64,000 nt of DNA, from the NCBI GenBank assembly GCA_038373865.1, contig JAXGGA010001033.1, forward strand, positions 1 through 64,000, in the 5' to 3' direction. Under the pieces are notes generated by a model. It did not search any database and was not told the origin of the DNA. It was given only the letters and a program-made list of their open reading frames with translations. Both the position numbers and the translations under genes were made by a program. Origin of the DNA: Uloborus plumipes (Eukaryota; Arthropoda; Arachnida; Araneae; Uloboridae). Shown here piece after piece: positions 42,497-54,850 of the stretch (position 1 is the first letter of the stretch; the number at the start of each line of letters is the position of its first letter).

Positions 42497-45395
42497 CTTA
42501 AATTAAGTTGATTCTATAGTGTAGGTTTTTTTTTGGCTCCGTGTATTGCGTAATAGTTTTTTCTTACTAAATAAACAATTTTTACAAACATTCTGATTTA
42601 TAGCAATACGCAGATATTGCTTACATTCGCAAACTGATTTTTAAATTGAAGGGTTTGCTGCAAAAAGAGGTAGCTTTCAATTTTTAAAAGCTTAAAGCCT
42701 CAAAAAACATTTAAAAAATTTTAAAGCTTGTGTTATTCCTCTTGTATAACTGTACTGTGAAGCCTACAAGAGAAAGTACTGAAAATGAAAAATTAAAAAA
42801 AAGTGGATGGATTTTTGCTTTGATGCAATTTAAAACTCTAATACAAACCTTTTTAAAACATTGTAATTGGAGCTGCCTCATTTTTGCAGCAAGTCCTTCA
42901 ATTTTGGAAAAGTCTTCTAAAACACACGGTATTTTGCAACTAATTGGACCATTATTCGACGAGAGTTTAGTGAATAACACATGCAAACTTCTTATGTCAC
43001 ATATGAATTAGCAAAGCTGGTCTCAGTTACTACCAAATTCATTCAAGCTAATAGTTTTTCTCTGCTATAATTGTACAAAAATGCGGAAAAAATAATCTGT
43101 GTGAGTGTTATCAAAATAACATCTCATTTAATTGTTACGTCAGTGGTTGCAAATTTTCTTTGAGCGTCGCAATAACATTTGGCGATAAAATATACAAATG
43201 GCGATAAAACTCATTTACTTCCTGAACATATTTTTTTATTTAATTTCTTCGCTGCAATATTTTGTTTCCATACAACTCTTGAAGTGCGTTGAATTTTTTA
43301 TTCAAAATGCAATGAAATGATTTGATATAAATTAGGACTTTATGACATAACCAAAGAATTTTAACCCATTTATGACCAAGTTTTTTTTAACAATTTTTTT
43401 TCAATTTTTATGTGCTTAAAACTCTTATTTGGAAGGGTTTACATACATTTTAGGCTTAAAATAGTTCGCCGTTGCTATATTTATTAAGTTATTTAACGTC
43501 CTGTTTATGGGATATTTTACAGTTTGTGAGCAAAATACAACCTTACTTGACTTCACTTTGCTAAGTAACATTACAGAAGGCATCTCTGATCAATTTTAAG
43601 GAACTCATTTTAAAATAGTTTAATTTTATGAAAAATAAGTCCCCCCCCAAAAAAAAAAAAAAAATTACTTTCTGTGGCTATCCATGCTGGCTCGTTGTTT
43701 GACTGATTTGTCTGAAAATAGTTGTCAATAAATAAACTCTGAGGTCCAAATAGTGGCTATAACTGGTTTCCTCAAGAATAAGGACTATTTAACTTGTGAA
43801 AAACAGCTTCAGTAAAATGATATAACCATTACAGGTTTTTTGTATGCAGTAACTAACAAGCCTCCCGTTTTTAGGCTGCTGGGCATAAATGGGTTAATGG
43901 ACTAAAGCAGTGGTCAACTTTACGTATATGGGTGATTCTACGCTATTTGAATTCAGACGGCCAATGGAAAAACTTCATGTAAAACTGATTGTATTAATGT
44001 TTTTGCATGCTTAAGCATTACAGACTATTATCTTTTATATGGACCACCCAATTAATTCACTACAATTATTTTATTTTAGCATTTATAGCCGAAAATAGTC
44101 ATAAATGTATACTCCCCTGGCCTGTCCAAATACTAGTTTTTATGCAAACATGTTCGACGTTCGATTTTTGCTAACTTGGCGTAATGTTTTTTGCCATAAC
44201 CATACACTTACATTAACAGAGAAACATATTTCATCAGTAAACATTGAAAAAATATTTATTATTACTTAAAAAAAAAAAACACTTTTCAACGGGCCATATC
44301 AACAGTGTCACCCTCACCTGGCGAACTTCAAAGACTGAAATTTTGCATAAAAAATGCATTAGGATGATGTTGATTGCGAATAACCAGTGTAATACTGAGT
44401 AAGGTTAAAAGCAAGCTAAGAGTTTAAAAAAAAATTCGAATATTATTTCATAGGTTCTCGTTGAAAGTGCCTCAAAGCGTACTGCGCCAGTCGCTGTAGT
44501 ATTTCCCCTGGTAAGTATAACTTTTTATATTTCATCGTTACATAAGTGTGAGTATGTATAATGCAATGCTTATTGTGCGCAGACATCACGGTTTACGTGA
44601 AGTTCTGGTAAGAAGAACGCGTGATGTTGTTTTTATAGGTAATGTGTGATTTTGTCACTTCTCTGGCGTCATTCCCCTGGCAGTTTTGTTCCAAAAAGGG
44701 TAAATATGCATTAAAACTGTATTATAAGCATAATTAATTTCATTTTTAATCTTAATTGCCCCTGTGAAAGCAATTTGAAGGAACTTTAAATTATGCGGGA
44801 AGTATTTTTATTTAGGATCTGCGGTGCGACTTGTACGCAACATGTCGTGTTTTCATGATTGATTTTTTTATTTTATTACAACGCGAAAACGTTTTTGAAC
44901 ACAGGTCTTATAGAAATGAGTCCATACTATGATTTACACCGAAAAATAAGTGAAATAATAGCAAATCAAATCAGATTTCTGCCAATAGTGTCACTCCCCT
45001 GGCAAAGCATTTCCCCTGATACCGATAAATCCCCCAAAATTTGAAATTTCGTCTGGCCCTTAACACTACAATCATAAAAATAGCGGCTACTAGTGATATA
45101 ATGAGTGTGAGGCTAAACAGATTATTTTTTCTTAACGCATTGACCGTAGAATACCCATATATTTGTATATTCTTTTCTACCAGAGGTGGTTTTTTGTTTT
45201 TCAAAATGTAAGATTTTGCCTCCATCAAAGTGTTTCAACAATGTGCAAAGTAAATTTTGGCTGGCAGAAAGCTTTATAAAGGTCAAGAACTGAATTCCTT
45301 CGACTGATTTAAAACTATTGCATAAAAGTTTAATGATGGTACTTTTATGCTTTTTTTTTATTCAAACACTAAGATTTTGTTGAAACATATCATAC
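42497..45395. other. Intergenic DNA with an iterated CCCCTGGC motif
   Basis: Between 44110 and 45020 the word TCCCCTGG or a close variant recurs six times in one orientation (about 44111, 44310, 44503, 44670, 44992, 45008). One instance, at 44503, merges with a donor-like GGTAAGTAT preceded by a short open stretch after an acceptor-like TTTCATAG. No gene is convincing. Confidence 0.4.
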
Positions 45396-46863
45396 ACTAG
45401 CAGTACCCGCACGGCGATGCCCGTGCAATAAATGTAAAGGAAGTTAACTAAATAAAGTTTAACTCACTCTTAAGATTTTCCTTCTTTTCGTGTGTGTGTG
45501 TGTGTGTGTGTGTGAATAACTTATTTATTTTTAGCGAAATTTTTACGTTTCAATGGAACTTTTGACACAACTGTAGAGCCAAGATTTTCGAAAACTCTCA
45601 ACGACCACAGCAATATTGCCCTTGAAATTTAATATAATTCACCGATTTAACCGTAATTTCAATGTAAAATTGGTCGCCAAATCTAAATTTATTAACATAG
45701 GGAACCGATTGTATCAGGTAGATCAGCCACAACCATTCTTCCATGATTTTATTGAGAACATTAAAAGGAAAGAAATATAATGTCTTTCGTACCATCTCTT
45801 TGAAGTGATTACAATCTAACAGTGACTCTCAAATAATCAAGATTTCACTGACCGGGAAGTTTGGAAAATTTCCCGGTTAACTGAATAGCGGTGTTACAGA
45901 AAATGTCAGAATGGAACTATTATTATTAAAAATTTAGTGATGGCGGCATTAAATACATGTTTTAAACATGCAATAAAATACGCTTTAAACTGCAAACAAC
46001 TACTGTTCCTTCCCAGACCGTTTCATTTTTCTTTTAGTTGGGGAAAGTAGTGTTTCACTGGCTGGGAGGTTTGGTAAATTTCCTGATTGTCGCCAAACTT
46101 TACGACGCCAAAGGCGAAGAGGAACTGAATAGCCATCCCTAAATTTTTAACAATGATAGTTCCATTGTGACATTTTCGGGAACCCCGAATTTTGAGGAAG
46201 TCAACTTAATAAATTTAAATTCACTTTAACCTCTTCTGAAGAAAAAATATTATATCCTTTAGTTCAAATGCGCTTCACAACCTTTTAAATTCCACTTAAA
46301 GTCATGTTAAAGTTTAAATCAATTCGCCAAATAAATATAAGAGACAGAAAGTTAAGTAAGTAACAGGAGATATTAGTTAATCAAATTGAATAAATTTTCA
46401 AGGCTTAAATCTATACGCAAATTTAAACCACAAAGTAACTTCAGGGACAAAAGAGCAGCTGATCAGGAAAATGACTCTAGTGTTTCAGTTCTGCGTAGAG
46501 TTAGGCCTTGAAAATTGACTAAATTTGATTAATTAATATCTCCTGTCCTAATTAACGGACAGAAACGTGCTAAAACTTTTCTTTTTCAGAAAAAAAACCC
46601 TTTCCAACGATATATAATGTTTTGGGGTGGGGGAAGGTTTTCCCCCCTCAATTATGGCGGATACACCAAAAATGAGACTAATTAATTAATTTAAAAATAA
46701 CTAATTCGAAATTAAAAATTTGGGCTTCGAGGTGCACGAGGGCGGGGTACATTCGAATTTTTGAGCCAAGTTTCAGGTCTGTAGATGCTGTGGGGGCTTC
46801 TGGCCAGCGGTTACAAACGACAAACAAACGACAAACGAACACCGTCATCTTTATATATATAGA
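45396..46863 (-). mobile_element. Helitron-like non-autonomous element
   Basis: Read on the minus strand it starts TCTATATATATAAAGATG (46863) and ends with the hairpin GCACGGGCATCGCCGTGC followed by GGGTACTGCTAGT (45396). This is the same terminal plan as 38467-39271, in opposite orientation. It contains a (TG)n tract (about 45490-45516) and an internal inverted repeat (about 46340-46420 against 46490-46560). No Rep/helicase protein was found. Confidence 0.72.
45490..45516. repeat. (TG)n microsatellite
   Basis: About a dozen TG dinucleotides, inside the Helitron-like element. Confidence 0.9.
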
Positions 46864-47722
46864 TAGTCTAATAACTTAAGAATAATGCTACAAAACTTGA
46901 AACTGATGCATTTCCTATATTGAAGTCAATATCAGAATATTTTTCATATCGACTATGCATGTTTCATTAGCCTTTAAGGCTCCAAGCTTGCCTGTATCCA
47001 ATTGCATGTATCTCTCCCTACGACAAGTTTCTAAATGCCAAATGTGATGTTATGGTAAATGAAATTCCAGAATTAATTCCCACTCAATATTTTCCACTTG
47101 TATAGCCGATGCATTTCAGAATTCAAAACTTAAACCCTATTAGCTAGGCTGGTGGTTTTAATCGAACGTATATAATTAGGCATCCATTGCCCATTTGTAA
47201 TTGCTGTCTCTTCGATCCGTTAAACACAGAGCCCGGACGTTTCGAGTTTGAAGTATGGTGGACAGCCTAATCCATTATTAGAGACACCAGTTTCTAATTG
47301 GGTACCCATAATTAGTAGCATGCGTTATTAGGAGAGCATAAGGAATACTTCAAAGTTACAACAAATAGAGAATTGAAACGTGATCCTTGGTTGGCAGTAT
47401 GCCTTACGAGCCAATTTGGGGAATTATGTATCGGAAATAAGTATCGAAGTAAATTCCAAAGGATAAAGTAATCGCTTCGAAATATCCCGGAATTCATGGA
47501 CACAAATATTAACCAGAGATAATCTGCAGAATGTGAAATGTAAATAAGAACTCGTGTTAACTATTTAGTAATTTATACTGCCATATCCGGGTTTAATCTG
47601 CATGATCTTATCTCAATCACTTACATGCATACTTCCAATTCGCAAAAATAGTAAAAATGAAACGCAGAGTTAAGGTATTACAAATTTGAAGCGAGAAAAG
47701 AAGTGACTAAATACATTTGTAA
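46864..47722. other. Intergenic DNA with a 32-bp direct repeat
   Basis: The phrase starting CATTTGTAATTGCTGTCTCT is identical over 32 bp at 47192-47223 and 47714-47745. The second copy abuts the Penelope-like fragment. Nothing else is recognised here. Confidence 0.6.
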
Positions 47723-47744
47723 TTGCTGTCTCTTCGATCCGTTA

Positions 47745-48031
47745 AGGAACACGAAAATTATGTTAAAAAGAAAGAACTTTCAAAATCCTCAATTGCGAAA
47801 CACTGTTGGGACACAGGCCATAGATTTGTTTTTTCTGAAGCTAAAATTATTTGCAGACCTTCAACTGTTGGTGAGTTAGATTTCTTAGAAGCCTTTCATG
47901 TTCACAAAAATTTAAGTAATATTTGTAACGAATCCTTTGCAGTTTCACACATCTCGCCAATTTTACTTCACGCATTTAAATTTTCTAACAATGCAACGCC
48001 AAATCCGGGCTTGGCACGCGCTGATATCTGA
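47745..48031 (+). pseudogene. 3' end of a Penelope-like retroelement ORF (GIY-YIG endonuclease part)
   Basis: About 95 codons, open to a stop at 48029-48031. Residues SSIAKHCWDTGHRFVFSEAK, then a GELDFLEAFH segment and FAVSHISPILL resemble the C-terminal part of Penelope-like element proteins, where a GIY-YIG endonuclease carries a conserved H..GH.F...E pattern. The catalytic GIY and YIG motifs and the reverse transcriptase are absent, so this is a 5'-truncated copy. There is no convincing start codon; similarity begins right after the 32-bp direct repeat. The downstream 200 bp looks like the element's 3' non-coding tail. Confidence 0.62.
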
Positions 48032-48113
48032 TTGGCCTAGCTTTTGCTCCTCTTAACTATTTTTCTATTTAAACTCTCCTGGTACTTTGGTTCTTTCCAT
48101 TTCTTGCTTCGCA

Positions 48114-48145
48114 CTGAAGAAAGAGGTTTTATGTCTTTGAAACAT
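48114..48145 (+). ncRNA. Possible hammerhead-like core in the Penelope tail
   Basis: CTGAAGA (48114-48120) fits the CUGANGA core. It is followed by AAGA...TCTT, able to pair as a short stem II, and then GAAAC (48139-48143). Penelope-like elements are known to carry hammerhead motifs. Stems I and III are not convincing here, so this is a relic at best. Confidence 0.25.
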
Positions 48146-48249
48146 GTTTGCCGATTTTTAATCTGACTTATTTATGCTTTAAGACGTTGCTTTTTGGTTT
48201 TTACTCATTTGCGCACAAAGTGAACTGCTTTTAACACAGTTTACCATTT

Positions 48250-49560
48250 GCGCTACCCAGGTCCTAAAACTTTTAATTAAAAAAATCGTCCCGTTAAAAA
48301 GCAATATAAGAGACATTTTCGACTAAAATTCCAGGTGGTTGGTTGGTTGTTGGAATTTCAACTCGCATAATTCAGCAATTATTTGAGCTATCAAGATGCC
48401 ACTTGCACACCTTTTGGACGAACTATCAGACTACAAACGAGGAAAGAATTAGCTTCAGAAAGTCATTCAGCAGATACAAGCTGATAACGTATGATTAAAA
48501 TTTGCCAATGTACGATTTTTTACCAACTTTGGCAGCAAATTGCAAAAAATCTACACTGCATGGAGCTTTTGTTACACAAGTAGGCTATTCTTTCCTAAAC
48601 AGTGATCAGAATCACCAAATTTGAGCCTGATAATCGATTTAGATCGCGAGCAATAAAGGCACAAACTTGACGATTTGGTCATTTTTTTCAAGACACGAAA
48701 AAGAGGCCTTTGTAAAATAATTTTTACTGGCTGAACCATAAAGCTTACGGAGCTATATTTTGGTATGGTTTCATGCAAGTCTTATATGTACATTCAAAAA
48801 AAAAAAAAAAAAAAATCATCAAAATCGGAGGGGGTCCAGTGGGGACGCCTCGTACACTTGACATGGAATGACCCCTATTTATCTGTTTGAAAAAAAAAAC
48901 TTTGTCACACTTATTTAAACATTTAACTTTAATTAGTGTATAATTTAATTGTTTATGAAACAGAAAAGCGTTCAGGCGATGTAAATATTAATATAGTCTA
49001 AGTAATCATTACCTTTTTATTTTAAACATAAAATTTATTGAATGTGTTTCCTTCTTATTTCTTTCCTACTTTCAGCTAATACTTTATATTAAAGAATGGG
49101 AAAATTCAAGAGAAATTTGAGAAATAAGGTCGTAAAATTAGTAACATCTAAAGAAATTGTGAAAAAACGACAAAGTCTTAAAAAACAAGTACCCTCTCGG
49201 CGATGCCCCTCATTTAAAAAAAAATATGTGTTACTAATGTGTACTTGAAATACTCTATTAATTTTATTTTCTAATTATCTTTATAAATTGAAAATTTCCA
49301 TGGTCAAATTGGCACTTTTCCTGATATTGACCCTTACATATTGCGGCAAAAAAAATTTCGAAAAGTACATTACTGTAAGAATGTACAGGAAATTTGCGAT
49401 AAAATGAACGCAACTTGGCGAGTTTCAAAATTTTTTTCAGCAAGCCAGTCAATCAGCGCCGAAAACACTGCAGCTGAAATGTAAAATTTAAGGCTTTAGT
49501 TTAAAAAAAAAGTCCTTCAGCGAGACTAAAAGTAAAAATAACAAATCAAATAGTTAAATT
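48250..49560. other. AT-rich intergenic DNA
   Basis: Includes an A19 run near 48797 followed by a short GC-richer phrase ending 'gacatggaatgacccc' that looks like a transposon terminus without a partner. No gene. Confidence 0.45.
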
Positions 49561-49569
49561 AGTAATAGT

Positions 49570-50410
49570 CAAATAGTAAATAATTTGAATTTTGACATCT
49601 TCAAATTATAATTTTTGCAATTACGAGTTGCGATAGGTGGTGTGTAGGCGTGTAGACGCGTGTTTTATGTGTGTATAAAACACACGACCACTACAGAATC
49701 ATAACGTAGTGACTAACGTAACATTCAGAGCTGATTTTGTAACTTATTATTTTTTACTTGTAACTTGTAGGATAAAAAATATTTTTTAGTTATGCTGGTG
49801 GATTTACAATGTCATGGTATCTATGTATCATTTCTGCTAAGAATTTAAAACAAAATGACTGACAGTAGATATTTTTTCAACTAAAATAGCTGCGTGACTA
49901 ACGTAACATTTTTGCAACCCTGAAAACTAATTCTCATGTTGTGGGGCAAAAAATTCTCAAAGTGTTAAGCAAGTGTTAAAAATTGAATGATATATTTGAA
50001 AAATGTGTAAAGTTGGCTTTTAAAAACATAAAACACATTTATTAAATCTTAATTTTTTTCTGTCTTAAGTGTCACTTTCACTCAAGATGGAGTGTGACTA
50101 ACGTAACGTGACTAACGTAACCATCGAATAACAAGCAGTAACACTACAAACTATTTATTATGGCTAATCTCAGTGATAATTACAATACTTTTTCAATTTT
50201 TTTTCAACTTCTTATGTTGTATGATTTTTATTTATTTATTTATTTTTTGATACTTTTTTTCAACTTCGGTATTTTTTTTCTTCGGCTGAGGTTGACATTT
50301 CTATGGAATGACCTTACAGTTAAAAATGAATATAAATAGCATATCGTCCTTGCTCTGTAGAAAAAATAATTTGAGTTTTGACATCTTTATTTCAAATTAC
50401 AAAAGCCCGC
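49570..50410. repeat. Decayed outlying pieces of the satellite unit plus a GACTAACGTAAC cluster
   Basis: About 49575-49690 and 50310-50410 resemble the AT-rich half of the satellite unit ('tttgacatcttcaaattat', 'aattgc', 'cgtccttgctc'). Between them GTGACTAACGTAAC or GACTAACGTAAC recurs four times in one orientation (about 49721, 49893, 50095, 50106). Confidence 0.5.
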
Positions 50411-52380
50411 GAGGAAAGCAATACGAGAGTGACTGATACTTATGTATATTTCCTTCCTTTTACGAAGTAAAGAAAACTTTGCAGTCACGAAAAAATGTTC
50501 ACTTTAATATCGGTCGAAATTTCCTTTTTGCTCACCTGTGAATGAACGTTGATTAGTTTTTTCAACTAGTCAGCACATGCATATGTACCTGTGAACAGCC
50601 AGAATATCCATTTTGACCACTCGTGAGCTATTTATCACGAGTTTTCTCGTAAAGTCTGTATGTACGTATGTATAATGTATGTATGAATTTCCCATGAATC
50701 AAAAACGGTAACCCGTAGAAGATTCTAATTTTCCATTTAGGCACCGAGTGGGATCTAGTTGCCCCTTTTGATTGTATTCGAATGTTCCAAAGTGTCTTTA
50801 TCTCCTTAAGGAGTAAATCTTATAATTTCAATACAAATTCAAGTAATCTTTTGATTTAGCGAACATTTGGCGATATATCGCATGCCTTTGGTCGCGTAGT
50901 AAGTGGCAAATTTGATTATTTTTTATTTATTTATTTTTTTGGTTTTTGACTATATTTTGTGAAAAATCTGCTAAATTATGTTAAAAATTGGCGATATTTG
51001 GAAGATAATTCATTGTAAAACATGTTTATGTATCCAAGGCACTGTTATATTGTATTTTGTTTTTAAACACGTTCCATGGAGTTCTGTGTAATTTTAGATC
51101 ACAGACGCTATTTAGAATATCACTTTTCTTTACATTTGAAATTTTATTTTCTTAAATTTGACTACAGTTTTTCGCGTCGGAAACAATCTAAAATGCTGCT
51201 CATATAAAAAAAGAAAAAACTTCAAATATGAAATTTAGATGTGGAAGGAAGTAGTGTTAGGTTCACACCAGATTTTTTGGCGCTCATTTCAGGGAAAAAG
51301 GTGAAAAATTCCATCACGTCTGGATTTCCTGAAAAATTGATTTTGATTTTTTCTATAATTTGCTTCAAAAATAATTATTTCGACAAATTTTACATGCCTT
51401 ATCTGCTTTTTTCTTTCACTTATATAATCTATTCTAACGATTCACATTGGTTTTTCAGCAATAAATGGCTTTTTGTTGGTTTAGGAAAAAGGATAAAAAT
51501 ATGCCAAACTTTACTTATCCAGAGATCAAAAAAATAGCTATGTACCTCAGGAATAAAATTTCTTTACAAAAAAAAATTTGGGAGTACATAGTATGAAAAA
51601 ATATTGCCTAATAGACTTAATCCATATACAAAAAATTATGACACCAAAATTTGCTGATTTTACACGGAGTGACGTTGTAGCCAGATTGCATTAACCTCCT
51701 CTTGGAGATAGAAAAACTCAAAATCTCTTGATTTTGAACTTTATACATCGAATTATGTAAAGGAAAACCTTTTTTGTTTTATTTTTTACTGTTTTAAATT
51801 CGTTTTAGTAAGCTGGCTACAGTGTTTATGAAATATGGCTAAATGGCCATTCAATGTAGTATCAATAAGTTTTCGCGTCGTACTATTTTTTATTTTGATC
51901 AAGTTTGACGGGCAATCTGTATAAATATTCTGTACTCATGAACAGTTTTATTTCATTTTGCTCCGTGGTTGAGTAAAAATTTGTCACTTTTGATCTTTTT
52001 AAATTTAGACCAATAAAATGATTTTTATTGCTGAAAATCAATGTGAATCATCAAAATACTATATGCAGAAGAAGAAAAAAAATGATGCCAGATATTTCAT
52101 GTAAAATACTTAAAAATACTTACTTTTAAAACAAATATATAAGAAAAACAGAAATCAATTTCGTTAAAAATCCTGATGTGATGGGATCAAAAATGGAAGT
52201 CATTTACAAAATTAGAGACCAAACCCCATACGCCACTGAAAGAAAAACTGTTTTTGAAGTTTTCCAAAAGTTAAGGCGCGTAGTTATCTGTTATATTTTT
52301 TACGCAAGGTTGTGTGTATGTGTTTACATGGGGGGCGAGGGAGGGTATGTATGTTCACGCACGTGTGTAGGCAGTCATGT
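50411..52380. other. AT-rich intergenic DNA
   Basis: Short GTAT/TATG-rich patch near 50655-50690. No supported gene; the open frames here have no coding character. Confidence 0.45.
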
Positions 52381-53121
52381 GTTTTTGTGTAGGACATTCA
52401 CAACACCACCAGCAGAGGCGGAGGCGGAGGACCTCCACCTCCTGCAGCAATTGAATTGCACCATCTTTTCTCCCGGAGGACAGGCTCAGAGTTCCAAGCA
52501 GGGCCGGTTTACCTTCAAAGTGGTGAACCAGGGTCCCCTTCAACCCCTTCAGATGGCCTGTTTATTATCCAATCAAAAATGCGAAACACACGACCGATAC
52601 GGTTGAAAAGAAACATAAATTCTTCCTTTCTTAGTAGAAAAAATAATTTAAAATTTTGACATATTTAATTTAAATTACATTTTGCGCAATCTCGAATTGC
52701 TATATGTATGTGAGCAGTCGTGTGTGTGTGTGTAGGCAGTCGTGTATTTGTGTGTAGGACATGGACAACACCAATAGCAGGGGTGGAGGTCGAGGACCTG
52801 CACCTCCTGCAGCAGGGGTCGGTGCACCTCCGAGGGGGTGGAGCACCGCCCATTCTCCCGGAGGCAGCCTTCGAGTCCAAAGCAGAGGTAGGTTTACCTT
52901 TGAGGTGGTGCACCAAGCTCCCCTCTACCCCGGTGATATGCTCAGTCCAATCTGAAACACGAAACAGGCGACCCCTACAGTTGAGAATGGAAAAAAAAAG
53001 TAATTCGTCCTTGCTCAGTAAAAAAATGTAATTTAAATTGTAACATCTTCGAATTTTAGCATCTTTAATTCAAATTATATTTTTCGCAATCAGGAATTAC
53101 TATATGCGTGTGTACATGTGT

Positions 53122-53126
<5 letters not shown>

Positions 53127-53190
<64 letters not shown>
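53127..53190. repeat. (TA)n then (TG)n microsatellite inside the satellite unit
   Basis: A long TA run followed by TG repeats between units 2 and 3; the same position in other units is much shorter, which explains much of the unit-length variation. Confidence 0.9.
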
Positions 53191-53199
<9 letters not shown>

Positions 53200-54819
53200 A
53201 GGCAGTCGTGTGTTTTGTGTGTAGGACATAGACGTCTCCACAAGCAGGGGTGGAGGCCAAGGACCTGCACCTCCTGCAGCAGTGGTCGGTGCACCTCTGA
53301 GGAGGTGGAGCACAATCCATTCTCCCGGAGGGAGTCTCCGAGTCCAAAGCTGAGGTAGGTTTACCTTTGAGGTGGTGCACCAAGGTCCCCTCAACCCCGG
53401 TGATATGCTCAGTCCAATCTGAAACACGAAACAAACGACCCCTACAGTTCAGAATGAACAAAAAAGCAACTCATCCTTGCTCAGTAAACAAATGTAATTT
53501 AAATTGTAACATCTTCGAATTTTAGCATCTTTAATTCAAATTATATTTTTCGCAATCAGGAATTACTATATGCGTGTGTACATGTGTGTTTATATACATA
53601 TATATATGTGTGTAGGCAGTCGTGTGTTTTGTGTGTAGGACATAGACGTCTCCACAAGCAGGGGTGGAGGCCGAGGACCCATACCTCCTGCAGCAGGGGT
53701 CGGTGCACCTCCAAGGAGGTGGAGCACAGTCCATTCTCCCGGAGGGAGTCTCCGAGTCCAAAGCTGAGGTAGGTTTACCTTTGAGGTGGTGCACCAAGGT
53801 CCCCTCAACCCCGGTGATATGCTCAGTCCAATCTGAAACACGAAACAAACGACCCCTACAGTTGAGAATAAACAAAAAGGCAATTCATCCTTGCTCAGTA
53901 AAAAAATGTAATTTAAATTGTAACATCCTCGAAGTTTAGCGTCTTTAATTCAAATTATATTTTTCGCAATCAAGGAATTGCTATATGTGTATGTACATGT
54001 GTGTTTATATGTGTGTAGGCAATTGTGCGTTTTGTGTGTAGGACATGGACGTCTCCACAAGCAGGGTTGGAGGCCAAGGACCTGCACCTCCTGCAGCAGT
54101 GGTCGGTGCACCTCTGAGGAGGTGGAGCACAATCCATTCTCCCGGAGGGAGTCTCCGAGTCCAAAGCAGAGGTAGGTTTACCTTTGAGGTGGTGCACCAA
54201 GGTCCCCTCAACCCCGGTGATATGCTCAGTTCAATCTGAAACACGAAACAAACGACCTCTACAGTTAAGAATGAACAAAAAGGCAATTCATCCTTGCTCA
54301 GTAAAAAATGTAATTTAAATTGTAACATCCTCGAATTTTAGCATCTTTAATTCAAATTATATTTTTCGCAATCAAGGAATTGCTATATGTGTATGTACAT
54401 GTGTGTTTATATGTGTGTAGGCAATTGTGTGTTTTGTGTGTAGGACATGGACGTCTCCACAAACAGGGGTGAAGGCCGAGGACCTGCACCTCCTGTAGCA
54501 GTGGTCGGTGCACCTCCGAGGAGGTGGAGCACAGTCCATTCTCCCGGAGGGAGTCTCCGAGTCCAAAGCAGAAGTAGATTTACCTTTGAGGTGGTGGACC
54601 AAGGTCCTCTCTACCCCGGTGATATGCTCAGTCCAATCTGAAACACGAAACAGACGACCCTACAGTTGAGAATGAACAAAAAAGCAATTCATCCTTACTC
54701 AGTAAAAAAATGTAATTAAAATTGTAACATCTTCGAATTTTAGCTTCTGTAATTCAAATTATATTTTTCGCAATCAGGAATTGCCATATGTGTGTGTACA
54801 TGTGTGTTTATATATAAAC

Positions 54820-54850
<31 letters not shown>

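Noticed and set aside
42711..43011. Overlapping frames of over 90 residues on both strands
   Set aside because: The region is partly a diverged duplicate of 39.9-40.1 kb, lacks splice or start support, and neither strand is favoured.
44971..45228. 85-residue minus-strand frame with a possible membrane segment
   Set aside because: AT-rich composition with no start context, and it overlaps the iterated CCCCTGG motif; chance hydrophobicity is likely.
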